53,151 nt of DNA, from the NCBI RefSeq assembly GCF_001046855.1, contig NZ_HF570958.1, positions 1,357,708-1,410,858 on the forward strand, in the 5' to 3' direction. Positions 26,690 through 38,314 of this stretch are shown piece after piece (within the stretch, counting starts at the first letter, position 1; each line of letters begins with the position of its first letter). The position numbers and the translations under genes are program-made. Source of the stretch: Nostocoides japonicum T1-X7. GTDB taxonomy: Bacteria; Actinomycetota; Actinomycetes; Actinomycetales; Dermatophilaceae. The notes below the pieces were generated by a model, which saw only the letters and a list, made by a program, of their open reading frames with translations, was not told where the DNA came from and ran no database searches.

Positions 26690-28406
26690 GGCGCGTCTCC
26701 GTCGGGGGGTAGAGCCGCAGCCAGAAGAAGTCCCGGGACCCGAGCGTCATGTGGATCCGGCCGGCGTCGTCGAGGTCGGGGAAGCCGTGCCCCCCGAACA
26801 GGTCGACGGTGCTCCACCCAGCGAAGCGCTCCGGCACGGTGATGTGGCCGGCGGCGGGACGGGCGGCGAGGTTGTTCACGCAGAGGACGACCTCGGTCGG
26901 GTGGTCCGCGTCGTCGCTCTCGACGACCCGGACGAACGCGAGGATCGAGTCGTTGTCGGCGGCTGCGACGGTGAAGTCACCGAGCCCGAAGACCGGATGC
27001 TGGCCGCGGACGGCGAGCATCGCCTTGAGCCAGTGGAGGAACGAGGAGCCCGTCGCCATCTGGGCCTCGACGTTCGCCGTGTTGTAGTGGTACACGAGCG
27101 AGGAGATGACGGGCAGGTAGAGACGCCCGGGGTCGGCCGTCGAGAAGCCGGCGTTGCGGTCGGGGGTCCACTGCATGGGGGTGCGGACCGCGTCGCGGTC
27201 GTTGAGCCAGATGTTGTCGCCCATGCCGATCTCGTCACCGTAGTAGAGGCACGGCGACCCGGGGAGCGACAGGAGCAGCGCGTGGATGAGCTCGATCTCC
27301 GGGCGGCTGTTGTCGAGCAGCGGGGCGAGCCGGCGGCGGATCCCCACGTTGGCCCGCATCCGCGGGTCGGGGGCGTACCAGCCGTACATCGCGGCCCGCT
27401 GCTCCGGGGTGACCATCTCGAGGGTCAGCTCGTCGTGGTTGCGCAGGAACGTGCCCCACTGCGTCCCGGACGGGATGGGCGGGGTGTCGGCGAGGATGTC
27501 GACGATCGGCGCGGCCTTCTGCTCGCGGAGCGCGTAGTAGAGCATCGGCATGATCGGGAAGTGGAAGCACATCTGGCACTCCGGCGCCCCCTCGGTGCCG
27601 AAGTAGTCGACGACGTCGGCGGGCGGCTGGTTCGCCTCGGCGAGCAGGATCCGCCCGGGGTACTCCTCGTCGATCATCGCGCGCAGCTTGACGAGGAACG
27701 CATGCGTCTTCGGGTGGTTCTCGCCGTTGTGGCCCTCCTCCTCGTAGAGGTAGGGGACCGCGTCGAGCCGGAACCCGTCGATGCCCATGTCCATCCAGAA
27801 GCGGACGACCTCGAACATCGCCTCGTGGACGGCCTCGTTCTCGAAGTTGAGGTCCGGCTGGTGGGAGAAGAACCGGTGCCAGAAGAACTGGCGGCGCACC
27901 GGGTCGAAGGTCCAGTTGGACACCTCGGTGTCGATGAAGATGACGCGCGCGTCGGTGTACTTGTCGTCGGTGTCGGACCACACGTAGAAGTCGCCGAAGG
28001 GGCCCTCGGGGTCCGACCGGGACGCCTGGAACCACGGGTGCTGGTCGCTCGTGTGGTTCATGACGAAGTCGGTGACGATCCGGATGCCGCGCGCGTGCGC
28101 CTCGGTGATGAGCTGGCGGAAGTCGGGAAGCGTCCCGAACTCCGGCAGGACCGAGGTGTAGTCGGCGATGTCGTAGCCGCCGTCGCGCAATGGCGAGGCG
28201 TAGAACGGCGGCAGCCAGATGCAGTCGATGCCGAGCCACTGGAGGTAGTCGAGCCGGGCCAGCAGGCCGTTGAAGTCGCCGGCGCCGCTCCCGTTGGAGT
28301 CGGCGAAGGCCCGGACGAGGACCTCGTAGAAGACCGCCTTGCGGAACCACTCGGGGTCGTGCTGGAGCCCCGGCTGGCTGAGGGCGAGACCCTGGACCGC
28401 CGTCAT
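26682..28406 (-). CDS. treS: Trehalose synthase (maltose alpha-D-glucosyltransferase)
   Basis: A GH13 isomerase interconverting trehalose and maltose. 574 aa from the ATG at 28406, seven bases after the upstream stop; a longer frame reaching 28466 overlaps glgE and is not needed. Motifs: IWLPPFYASPLRDGGYDIADY, nucleophile GFRLDAVPYLYE, acid LLAEANQ, transition-state Asp in FLRNHDEL, and C-terminal beta-domain. There is no fused maltokinase; mak follows directly. Confidence 0.94.
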   Translation of the reverse strand: MTAVQGLALSQPGLQHDPEWFRKAVFYEVLVRAFADSNGSGAGDFNGLLARLDYLQWLGIDCIWLPPFYASPLRDGGYDIADYTSVLPEFGTLPDFRQLITEAHARGIRIVTDFVMNHTSDQHPWFQASRSDPEGPFGDFYVWSDTDDKYTDARVIFIDTEVSNWTFDPVRRQFFWHRFFSHQPDLNFENEAVHEAMFEVVRFWMDMGIDGFRLDAVPYLYEEEGHNGENHPKTHAFLVKLRAMIDEEYPGRILLAEANQPPADVVDYFGTEGAPECQMCFHFPIMPMLYYALREQKAAPIVDILADTPPIPSGTQWGTFLRNHDELTLEMVTPEQRAAMYGWYAPDPRMRANVGIRRRLAPLLDNSRPEIELIHALLLSLPGSPCLYYGDEIGMGDNIWLNDRDAVRTPMQWTPDRNAGFSTADPGRLYLPVISSLVYHYNTANVEAQMATGSSFLHWLKAMLAVRGQHPVFGLGDFTVAAADNDSILAFVRVVESDDADHPTEVVLCVNNLAARPAAGHITVPERFAGWSTVDLFGGHGFPDLDDAGRIHMTLGSRDFFWLRLYPPTETRRG

Positions 28407-28413
28407 CTGCCGC

Positions 28414-30448
28414 TCACCCGCCGAACCTCCGCACGGCGATGATGTGGACGGGCTCGCGCTCGGCACCCAGCCGGACGAAGGCGTGCTCGGTCCACTGCCA
28501 CGACTCGTCGGTCACGAGGTCGTGGGCGACGAAGTGCTCGCTCCAGTCCATCCCGAGGGCCGGCATGTCGAGGTGCACCATCGTCGAGCGGGTCGAGTGC
28601 GGGTCGAGGTTCGCGACGACGATGACGAGGTCCTCGCCCCCGTGGGGGAGACGCCGCCGCTTGGAGTAGCAGATGACGTTCTCGTCGTCGGCGTGGTGGA
28701 AGGTGATGTTCCGCAGCCATGCGAGCGCGGGGTGGGCTCGCCGGATCCGGTTGAGCATCGTGAGGTAGCCGGCGAGCGACTGACCCTCCTTGCGGCCCCC
28801 CGGCTCGTAGTCCTCCCAGTGCCGGTCCCTGTACTGGTACTTCTCGTTGTCGATCTGCTCCTCGGCCCCGGGGCGGGCGACGTGCTCGACGAGCTCGTAC
28901 CCCGCATAGATGCCGTAGGTCGGCACGAGCGTCGCGGCGAGGGCGGCGCGCAGCTTCCACGCCGTCGGCCCGCCGAACTGCATGTAGGGCGTGAGGATGT
29001 CGTGGGTCGTCGGCCAGAACGACGGGCGCATGTAGGCGGCGTCGTCGCCGGACAGCTCGCGGAGGTACTCCTCGATCTCCCACTTGGCGTTGCGCCACGC
29101 GTAGTACGTGTACGACTGCTGGAAGCCGACTTTGGCGAGGGTGTGCATCATGGCGGGCTTGGTGAAGGCCTCCGCGAGCCAGATCGTCTCGGGGTAGTCC
29201 TTCGCGACGTCGGCGATGATCCACTGCCAGAACTCGACCGGCTTGGTGTGGGGGTTGTCGACGCGGAAGATCCGCACGCCGTGGTCGAGCCACACCTGGA
29301 CGACGCGCCGCATCTCGGCATACGCGCCGGCCGGGTCGTTGTCGAAGTTGAGCGGATAGATGTCCTGGTACTTCTTCGGCGGGTTCTCCGCGTAGGCGAT
29401 CGTGCCGTCGGCCCGCGTCGTGAACCACTCGGGGTTGGTCCGGACGTAGGGGTGGTCGGGCGAGCACTGGAGCGCGAGGTCGAGGGCCACATCGAGGCCG
29501 AGCTCCTCCGCGCGGGCGACGAACGCGTCGAAGTCCTCGAACGTCCCGAGGTCGGGATGGATGCTGTCGTGCCCGCCGTCGGGCGAGCCGATGGCATACG
29601 GGCTGCCCGGGTCGTCCGGTCCGGCGTCGAGGGTGTTGTTCGGGCCCTTGCGCGCGGTCGTGCCGATGGGGTGGATGGGCGTGAGGTAGACGACGTCGAA
29701 GCCCATGCCGGCGATCGCCGGCAGCCAGCCGCTCGGCGGCGGTGCGCAGCGTTCCCGAGGTCCAGTGGCCCGTCACCGGGTCCTGCCGGGCCCCCTCGCT
29801 GCGGGGGAAGATCTCGTACCAGGCTCCGGCGAGGGCGCGTTCGCGCTCGACGAGGAGGGGGTATGCCGTGCTCGGGCTGACCATCTCGCGCAGCGGCCGG
29901 TCGTGGAGCTCCTCGCGGACCGACCGATCGGTGGCCGGAGCGATCCGCGCGGCCGGCGGGCGGGAGGTGTCGCGCAGCGCCGTCACCGCGTCGAGGAGCA
30001 GCCGCTCGGCCTCCGGGGAGCGCTCCACCTCGGCGGCGCAGCGCTCGAGGAGCCGAGCCCCCTCCTCGAGCATGAGCTCGACGTCGACGCCGGCGGCCAC
30101 CTTGATCGTCGCGTCGTGGTGCCACGTGCCGTAGGGGTCCGACCACCCCTCGACCCGGTAGGTCCACCAGCCCGTGCGGTCCGCGGTCACCGGCGCCTGC
30201 CACGTGTTGAGGCCCTCGTTGGTGCACGTCATGGGCACCGGGTGGTCCACGCCGTCCGGGTCGGCGAGGACGACCGTCGCGTTGACGGCGTCGTGTCCCT
30301 CGCGGAACACCGTGGCCGTCACGACGAACGTCTCGCCGACGACGCTCTTGGCGGGGCGGGCCCCGTCGTCGACGACGGGCCGGACGTCCTGGACCGGGAT
30401 CCGGCCGATGGGAGCCTGCGGCGGGGCTGTGCGGGGAGCATCAGTCAC
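28414..30448 (-). pseudogene. glgE: Frameshifted alpha-1,4-glucan:maltose-1-phosphate maltosyltransferase (GlgE)
   Basis: GlgE adds maltose units from maltose-1-phosphate to alpha-glucan. Homology is split over two frames. The N-terminal part (GTG at 30448; the Ig-like N-domain with GWWTYRVEGWSDPYGTW, the S-domain, then FPRSEG) reads well to GTLRTAAERL. The catalytic part continues in another frame from about 29710: MGFDVVYLTPIHPIG, nucleophile RVDNPHTKPVEFW, acid WLAEAFTKP, to the normal C-terminus. The join lies at a tandem AGCCAGCC (29723-29730, plus strand). Removing one four-base unit restores one frame of 677 codons, the expected size. The catalytic fragment could restart at the ATG at 29706 but would lack both N-terminal domains. 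A sequencing or assembly error cannot be excluded; all neighbouring pathway genes are intact. Confidence 0.87.
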
Positions 30449-30601
30449 ACGGCCGACGCTACACGGCGGGACACCCTCACGTCGGGCTCGACGCGATGCC
30501 GGACGAGCGGCCGAGGGGCTGGCCAGCGGTGATGCAAGAATCTGTCATTCTTTGCAAGACCATGACATCGCGGACGTCGTTTCCCCCTACGATGGCCGCT
30601 T
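30449..30601. promoter_or_regulatory. Divergent glgE/glgP regulatory region with leaderless glgP promoter
   Basis: The most AT-rich spot for kilobases. Direct repeats TGCAAGA at 30533 and 30553 are 20 bp apart (two helical turns) and lie in a near-palindrome TGCAAGAAT-N5-ATTCTTTGCA. Such TTGCA-type repeats resemble LacI-family MalR-like operators in actinobacteria, but that is only likeness. A -10-like TACGAT (30588-30593) with TGACAT (30563) upstream would start transcription at or beside the glgP GTG (30602), giving a leaderless mRNA. Confidence 0.6.
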
Positions 30602-33184
30602 GTGAAGGCTATCCGTCGCTTCAGCGTGCGCACCGTCCTGCCCGCACCCCTTGCCCCGCTCGACGACCTCGCGAGCAACCTCCGCTGGTCCTGGCACCAC
30701 CCCACCCGCGAGCTGTTCCGCGGCATGGACCCCGACAAGTGGGAGCAGGCCAAGCACGACCCCGTCCGCTTCCTGTCCCGCTTCACCCCGGAGGAGCTCG
30801 CCGCCCTCGCCGCCGACGAGGACCTCGTCGGACGCGTCGCGGCGGCCCAGGCCGACCTCGACCATTACCTCACGGCTCCCCGATGGTACCAGACGTTCCT
30901 CGCCGAGCACCCCGACGGGGGTCCCGCCACCATCGGCTACTTCAGCGCCGAGTTCGGCATCACCGAGGCTCTCCCGCAGTACTCCGGCGGCCTCGGCATC
31001 CTCGCCGGCGACCACCTGAAGTCGGCGTCCGACCTCGGGGTGCCGATCGTCGGCGTCGGCCTCTTCTACAAGACCGGCTACTTCAAGCAGTCCCTCAACA
31101 GGGACGGCTGGCAGGTCGAGGACTACCCCGTCCTCGACCCCAACGGGCTCCCGCTCGCCCTCCTCACCGAGGCGGATGGCACGCCGACCCGCATCACCCT
31201 CGACCTCCCCGGGGGTCGCACCCTCCACGCCCACGTGTGGCGCGCCCAGGTCGGGCGGGTGCCCCTCCTGCTCCTCGACTCCGACGTCCAGGAGAACGAC
31301 GAGGCCGCTCGCAACATCACCGACCGCCTCTACGGCGGCGGCGGCGAGCAGCGCCTCCAGCAGGAGATGCTCCTCGGGATGGGCGGCGTCCGCGCCCTCC
31401 GCGCCTGGTCGCGCCTGACCGGCACCCCCGCGCCCGACGTCTACCACTGCAACGAGGGCCACGCGGGCTTCCTCGGGATCGAGCGGATCCACGAGCTGAC
31501 GGTCGCCGAGGGCATGACGTTCGACGAGGCGCTCGAGGCGGTCCGGCCGGGAACCGTCTTCACGACGCATACGCCGGTCCCTGCGGGCATCGACCGCTTC
31601 GACGCCGGGCTCGTCGAGCTATACTTCGGCGGCGACCGGGCCCTCGCCGGGGTGCCCATCGACCGGCTCCTCGCGCTCGGCGCGGAGAGCTACGAGGGCG
31701 GCAGCCCGGGCGTCTTCAACATGGCCGTCATGGGCCTGCGTCTCGCCCAGCGCGCCAACGGCGTGTCCCAGCTCCACGGGATCGTGAGCCGGGAGATGTT
31801 CGACGGGCTGTGGCCGGGCTTCGACGACACCGAGGTGCCGATCACGAGCATCACGAACGGCGTCCACGCGGGCACCTGGGTCGACCACCGCGTCTTCGAG
31901 CTCGCGGCGCGGTACATCGGGACGACGGAGGTCGAGCGGGACGACGCGTGGCACCTCGCCGCCACCGTTCCGCGCGACGCGATCTGGGCGACGAAGCGGG
32001 AGCTGCGGAGCGGGCTGGTCACCGAGGCCCGGCGGCGGCTGCGGTCCTCGTGGAAGAAGCGGGGTGCCTCGCCGGCCGAGCTCGGCTGGGTCGACGACGT
32101 CCTCGACCCCGACGTCTGCACGATCGGGTTCGCCCGGCGGGTGCCGACGTACAAGCGCCTCACCCTCATGCTCCGGGACCCCGAGCGGCTCAAGCGGCTG
32201 CTCCTCGACCCCGAGCGGCCCGTCCAGCTCGTCATCGCCGGCAAGTCCCACCCCGCCGACGAGACGGGCAAGCAGCTCATCCAGCAGATGGTCCAGTTCG
32301 CCGACCAGGAGGACGTGCGGCACCGCATCGTCTTCCTCCCGAACTACGACATCGCGATGGCGCGTCACCTCTACCCGGGCTGCGACGTCTGGCTCAACAA
32401 CCCGCTCCGGCCTTTCGAGGCCTGCGGGACGTCGGGGATGAAGGCGGCGCTCAACGGCGCCCTCAACCTCTCGATCCTCGACGGCTGGTGGGACGAGTGG
32501 TTCGACGGGCAGAACGGCTGGGCCATCCCGACGGCCGACGGCGTCGAGGACGCCGAGCGCCGTGACGATCTCGAGGCCAACGCGCTCTACGACCTCATCG
32601 AGAACCAGGTCGTGTCCCGCTTCTACGACCGCGACGAGGACGGCCTGCCGCAGAACTGGCTCTCGATGATCGTCCACACCCTGAGCACCCTCGGGCCCAA
32701 GGTCCTCGCGACCCGCATGGTCCGCGACTACACCGAGCAGCTGTATGCGCCGGCCGCGCGCTCCGCGTGGGCCGCCGCGAGCGACCGGTTCGCGCCCGCC
32801 CGGGACCTGTCGGCATACAAGGCCAGGGCCCGCGAGGACTGGGGCGGCGTCCACGTCGACCATGTCGAGTCCTCCGGCGTGTCCGACTCCCCGCAGGTGG
32901 GCGACGTCCTCCACGTCACGGCCTACGTCTCGCTCGGCGCCCTCGCCCCGGACGAGGTCGAGGTGCAGGTCGTCTACGGGCACGCGATGCGCGACAGCGA
33001 CGACCTCACCGAGATCCGGACCGCGGACCTCACCCACACCGACACGTACGAGGCGGGGCGGCACACGTTCGACGGCGACATCACCCTGTCGCGGACGGGG
33101 TCGTTCGGCTACACCGTCCGGGTTCTGCCCAAGCACCCGGGCCTCGTCATCCCCGCCAACCTCGGCCTCGTCGCCAACGCCTGA
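30602..33184 (+). CDS. glgP: Alpha-glucan (glycogen) phosphorylase
   Basis: A GT35 phosphorylase releasing glucose-1-phosphate from alpha-1,4-glucan. 860 aa, matching the actinobacterial GlgP type with an N-terminal DUF3417-like region (LDDLASNLRWSWHHPTRELF). Motifs: FSAEFGITEALPQYSGGLGILAGDHLKSASDLG, HCNEGHAGF, and the PLP lysine K614 in EACGTSGMKAALNG. The GTG start has no Shine-Dalgarno and is probably leaderless. It diverges from the glgE-treS-mak-glgB operon, opposing glucan synthesis and breakdown around one control region. Confidence 0.94.
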   Translation: MKAIRRFSVRTVLPAPLAPLDDLASNLRWSWHHPTRELFRGMDPDKWEQAKHDPVRFLSRFTPEELAALAADEDLVGRVAAAQADLDHYLTAPRWYQTFLAEHPDGGPATIGYFSAEFGITEALPQYSGGLGILAGDHLKSASDLGVPIVGVGLFYKTGYFKQSLNRDGWQVEDYPVLDPNGLPLALLTEADGTPTRITLDLPGGRTLHAHVWRAQVGRVPLLLLDSDVQENDEAARNITDRLYGGGGEQRLQQEMLLGMGGVRALRAWSRLTGTPAPDVYHCNEGHAGFLGIERIHELTVAEGMTFDEALEAVRPGTVFTTHTPVPAGIDRFDAGLVELYFGGDRALAGVPIDRLLALGAESYEGGSPGVFNMAVMGLRLAQRANGVSQLHGIVSREMFDGLWPGFDDTEVPITSITNGVHAGTWVDHRVFELAARYIGTTEVERDDAWHLAATVPRDAIWATKRELRSGLVTEARRRLRSSWKKRGASPAELGWVDDVLDPDVCTIGFARRVPTYKRLTLMLRDPERLKRLLLDPERPVQLVIAGKSHPADETGKQLIQQMVQFADQEDVRHRIVFLPNYDIAMARHLYPGCDVWLNNPLRPFEACGTSGMKAALNGALNLSILDGWWDEWFDGQNGWAIPTADGVEDAERRDDLEANALYDLIENQVVSRFYDRDEDGLPQNWLSMIVHTLSTLGPKVLATRMVRDYTEQLYAPAARSAWAAASDRFAPARDLSAYKARAREDWGGVHVDHVESSGVSDSPQVGDVLHVTAYVSLGALAPDEVEVQVVYGHAMRDSDDLTEIRTADLTHTDTYEAGRHTFDGDITLSRTGSFGYTVRVLPKHPGLVIPANLGLVANA

Positions 33185-33228
33185 CCATCGGGGGTCTTCG
33201 TCCGCCTGACTGACCGGCCCGCAGCGCG

Positions 33229-33780
33229 GTCGAGGTATTCGCTGCCCTTCTCGTGGTGTCCTCGTACCTCGATTCGGGAGGCGTCCGCCGGGTCGAGGTA
33301 TGCGATGTCCCGTCGGGTGGTCCGGGGCTGCGAGCCCGGGCGAGCCCCGGACGGCGCCCCTTACTTCGACTCGGAGGGTGGCCCACCGGGTCGAGGTAGG
33401 CGGTGTCCCTCTGCCGGTGTCTCCTTACCTCGACTCCGAGAGCGCCCGCTCGGTGGAGGTATCCGGCGTCCTTCTCGTGGTGTCGGCGTACCTCGATTCG
33501 GGAGTCGCTCGCCGGGTGGAGGTATCCAGTGCTACTCCGACGGTGTCTCCTTACCTCGACATGGAGGGTGGCCCACCGGGTCGAGGTACGCGGTGTCCCT
33601 CTGCCGGTGTCTTCCTACCTCGACTCCGAGAGCGCCTGCTCGGTGGAGGTATCCGGCGTCCTTCTCGTGGTGTCGGCGTACCTCGATTCGGGAGTCGCTC
33701 GCCGGGTGGAGGTATCCAGTGCCACTCCGACGGTGTCTCCTTACCTCGGCTGCCAGGGTGGCCAGTCGGATCGAGGTACG
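33229..33780. repeat. Family B repeat array 1 (63-bp period, 190-bp higher-order unit)
   Basis: The 762-bp gap 33185-33946 is dominated by alternating TCGAGGTA (or GGAGGTATCC) and TACCTCGA segments about 63 bp apart. They alternate direction, so neighbouring arms can pair (GAGGTATC with GATACCTC-like partners). A block of three such units is duplicated: the motif GAGGGTGGCCCACCGGGTCG occurs at 33374 and 33564, 190 bp apart, with nearly identical sequence after it. The array is bordered by glgP's 3' end and the second DUF559 gene. Open frames across it are translations of the repeat. From 33781 to the DUF559 start there is only promoter-like space, including the palindrome CAACGTTG at 33934. 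Confidence 0.85.
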
Positions 33781-33946
33781 CCCTACCGTCCCGGTCCTCG
33801 TCGTGACAGATCACACGCTGACGCCTCGACGTCCTGTGACGCTCACGCCATGAGTGCCGTCCACAGTGGCATGACAACGCCGCCGGCCATCCACAGGGCG
33901 CGTCCTTGGGCTGCGCTCGCGCGGGCTGACGCGCAACGTTGTCGTC

Positions 33947-34894
33947 ATGAGCCCCGTCCGTCGTCTCGACAGCCTCCGTCACGATGCGGCGGCGGCTGCC
34001 AAGGCGCACAGCGGTGTGGTGTCACGAACCGCACTGGCTGAGCTCGGGATCGATGCGCGGATGGTGGCACGCGAAGTGGCGGCGGGTCGATGGCGGACGC
34101 ATGGGCGACAAACGGTGGCCATGCACACGGGAGAGCTCGACGACGTGGCGAAGCGATGGCGAGCGGTGTGGGAAGTGGGGACCCGGGTCGCGGCCGTCGA
34201 CGGCGTGTCGGCACTCCAGGCGGCGGGGATGACCGGCTTCGAGGAGCCCACCGTCCATGTGTCGGTCGTCCATCGCATCGCCCTGCGATCGCATACGGAC
34301 CTGCGAGTGCACAAGATCATCCGGCGCGTGCCACAGGAGGTCACCGAGGCCGGCCTGCCCCGTGTCAAGCCCGCGTATGCCGCGGTCCGTGCCGCGCAGT
34401 GGGCCTGCTCGGATCGCCAGGCCGCGTTGCTCCTCGTCATGCCTGTCCAGCAGCGCCTGGTGACCGGCGCGCAGCTGCGCTCGGCCGCGACGTCGATCCC
34501 GGGTCGCGCGCGACGAGGGCTGGTCCGCACTCTCGTCCGTGACATCGCCGACGGCGCGCAGTCGCTCGGCGAGCTCGACTTCGCCGCGCTGTGCCGCCAG
34601 CGTGGGCTGCCCGAGCCCTCACGCCAAGTCGTACGCGAGGGGCCCGATGGGCGGATCTACCTCGACGTGCGGTGGGACAACGGGCTCGTCGTCGAGATCG
34701 ACGGCACGGCCCACCAGTCGGGCCTCTCGGTGTCCGATGACCACCTGCGCGCCAACCTCGTCACGATGGACGGGGACATCGTCCTCCGGATGGACCTGGT
34801 CGGCCTCCGTCTGCGGCAGGAGGAGTTCATGGACCAGGTGGCCCTCGCCTATCTCACGCGTTCCACGCACCACCGTGCCGGGGCGGCGCGCTGA
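33947..34894 (+). CDS. DUF559-domain protein (endonuclease-fold), second copy in the window
   Basis: A 315-aa protein with an ATG start at 33947. The N-terminal region (HSGVVSRTALAELGIDARMVAREVAAGRWRTHGRQTVAMH) is the winged-helix-like AbiEi-type domain. The C-terminal region has the DUF559/endonuclease-like core GRIYLDVRWDNGLVVEIDGTAHQ, then DDHLRANLVTMDGDIVLRMDLVGLR. It shares its domain plan with the gene at 1307-2248 but is clearly diverged and not a recent duplicate. It is solitary, with no toxin, methylase or helicase beside it. Family B arrays lie on both sides (33229-33780 and 34977-35957). Confidence 0.8.
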   Translation: MSPVRRLDSLRHDAAAAAKAHSGVVSRTALAELGIDARMVAREVAAGRWRTHGRQTVAMHTGELDDVAKRWRAVWEVGTRVAAVDGVSALQAAGMTGFEEPTVHVSVVHRIALRSHTDLRVHKIIRRVPQEVTEAGLPRVKPAYAAVRAAQWACSDRQAALLLVMPVQQRLVTGAQLRSAATSIPGRARRGLVRTLVRDIADGAQSLGELDFAALCRQRGLPEPSRQVVREGPDGRIYLDVRWDNGLVVEIDGTAHQSGLSVSDDHLRANLVTMDGDIVLRMDLVGLRLRQEEFMDQVALAYLTRSTHHRAGAAR

Positions 34895-34976
34895 CCGTCG
34901 CGCCCAGCGGGGAGACACCCACCCCGTGACCACACTGTCCATGGGCTGTACGACGCGCGCTCGCCGGGTCCGGGCC

Positions 34977-35957
34977 ACCTCGACTCGGTGGGCGTCCATG
35001 GGGTGGAGGAACCTGGTGACGCCGAGGGGACGGCTGCCATGTCGACGCCGTGGACTGGGCCGTCGGGCGGGATTACCTCGACTCGCCTGGGCGCCTGCGG
35101 GTGGAGGTATCTGGTGACCGACGTTGTGATGGGGTCGAGATACCTCGACCCGGGGAGGGCGCCCGCGGGTGGAGGTATCGGGTGACGTTGCGGTGGGCTC
35201 TGGATACCTCGACTCGGGAGGGCGCCTGCGGGTGGAGGTATCGGGTGTCGTTGTGGTGGGCTCTGGATACCTCGACTCGGGACGGTGTCCATTGGGTGGA
35301 GGTATCCGGCGACGTTGCGGTGGGGTCGGGCTACCTCGACTCGGGACGGCGTCCGTTGGGTGTAGGTATCTGGTGACGCTGAGGGGACGGCTGCCATGTC
35401 GACGCCGGGGACTGGGCCGTCGGGCGGGATTACCTCGACTCGCGAGGGCGCCTACGGGTGGAGGCATACGGCGACGTTGCGGTGGGCTCGGGATACCTCG
35501 ACTCGGGGCGGTGTCCATTGGGTGGAGGTATCCAGTGATGTTGTGGTGCGGTCGGGATACCTCGACTCGGGACGGCGTCCGTTGGGCGGAGGTATCTGGT
35601 GACCCTGAGGGGACGGCTGCCATGTCGACGCCGTGGATTGTGTCGAGGGTGCGGGGATTACCTCCAACCGGAAGGGCGCCACCGGGTGGAGGTATCCAGT
35701 GATGTTGTGGTGCAGTCGGGATACCTCGACCCGGGGAGGGCGCCTGCGGGGGTGGAGGTAACGAGTGTCGTTGTGGTGGGGTCTGGATACCTCGACTCGG
35801 GACGGTGTCCACTGGGTGGAGGTATCCGGCGACGTTGCGGTGGGGTCGGGCTACCTCGACTCGGGAGGGCGCCTGCGGGTGGAGGTAACGAGTGACGTTG
35901 TGGTGGGCTCTGGATACCTCGACTCGGGACCACGTCCGCTGGGTGGACGTATCTGGT
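34977..35957. repeat. Family B repeat array 2
   Basis: About 1 kb between the DUF559 gene and the glgX 3' end (whole gap 34895-35992, no gene). Units of about 63 bp read TACCTCGACTCGGGA, a variable GC-rich part, GGTGGAGGTATC, a second variable part, then TACCTCGA again, so GAGGTATC and GATACCTC can form hairpins. A longer module with GAGGGGACGGCTGCCATGTC recurs near 35025, 35381 and 35608, showing block duplication. Spacers are related to each other, not unique, unlike a CRISPR. Confidence 0.87.
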
Positions 35958-35992
35958 GACCCATCGGCCCCAGACGGCAGGGCGGCCCGCGC

Positions 35993-38164
<2,172 letters not shown>

Positions 38165-38314
38165 GGCGCCACAGGATATGGCTCGCCTCCGCCGGGCGTG
38201 GGCGCATTCCACGGACGGACGCTCGGACCCTCGTCGAGTATGCCGTCGGCCTGCCCGGGGGTCACTCGGCATCTCGGCGATCCGGAACCGCTGGGGGTTG
38301 ACTACGGTTGAGGC

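Noticed and set aside
29700..29735. Programmed ribosomal frameshift in glgE
   Set aside because: The site is a plain 4-bp tandem duplication with no slippery heptamer or clear downstream structure, and GlgE is not known to use recoding.
30449..30601. A small gene in the glgE/glgP divergent gap
   Set aside because: No start with a ribosome site, and the sequence is better explained by operator and promoter elements.
33300..34041. Open frames of 168-212 codons over family B array 1
   Set aside because: They follow the repeat period, run in overlapping frames and show no conserved protein character.
33229..35957. CRISPR-like periodicity
   Set aside because: The arms alternate in orientation and vary, and the intervening segments are related copies rather than unique spacers. 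No cas gene is present.
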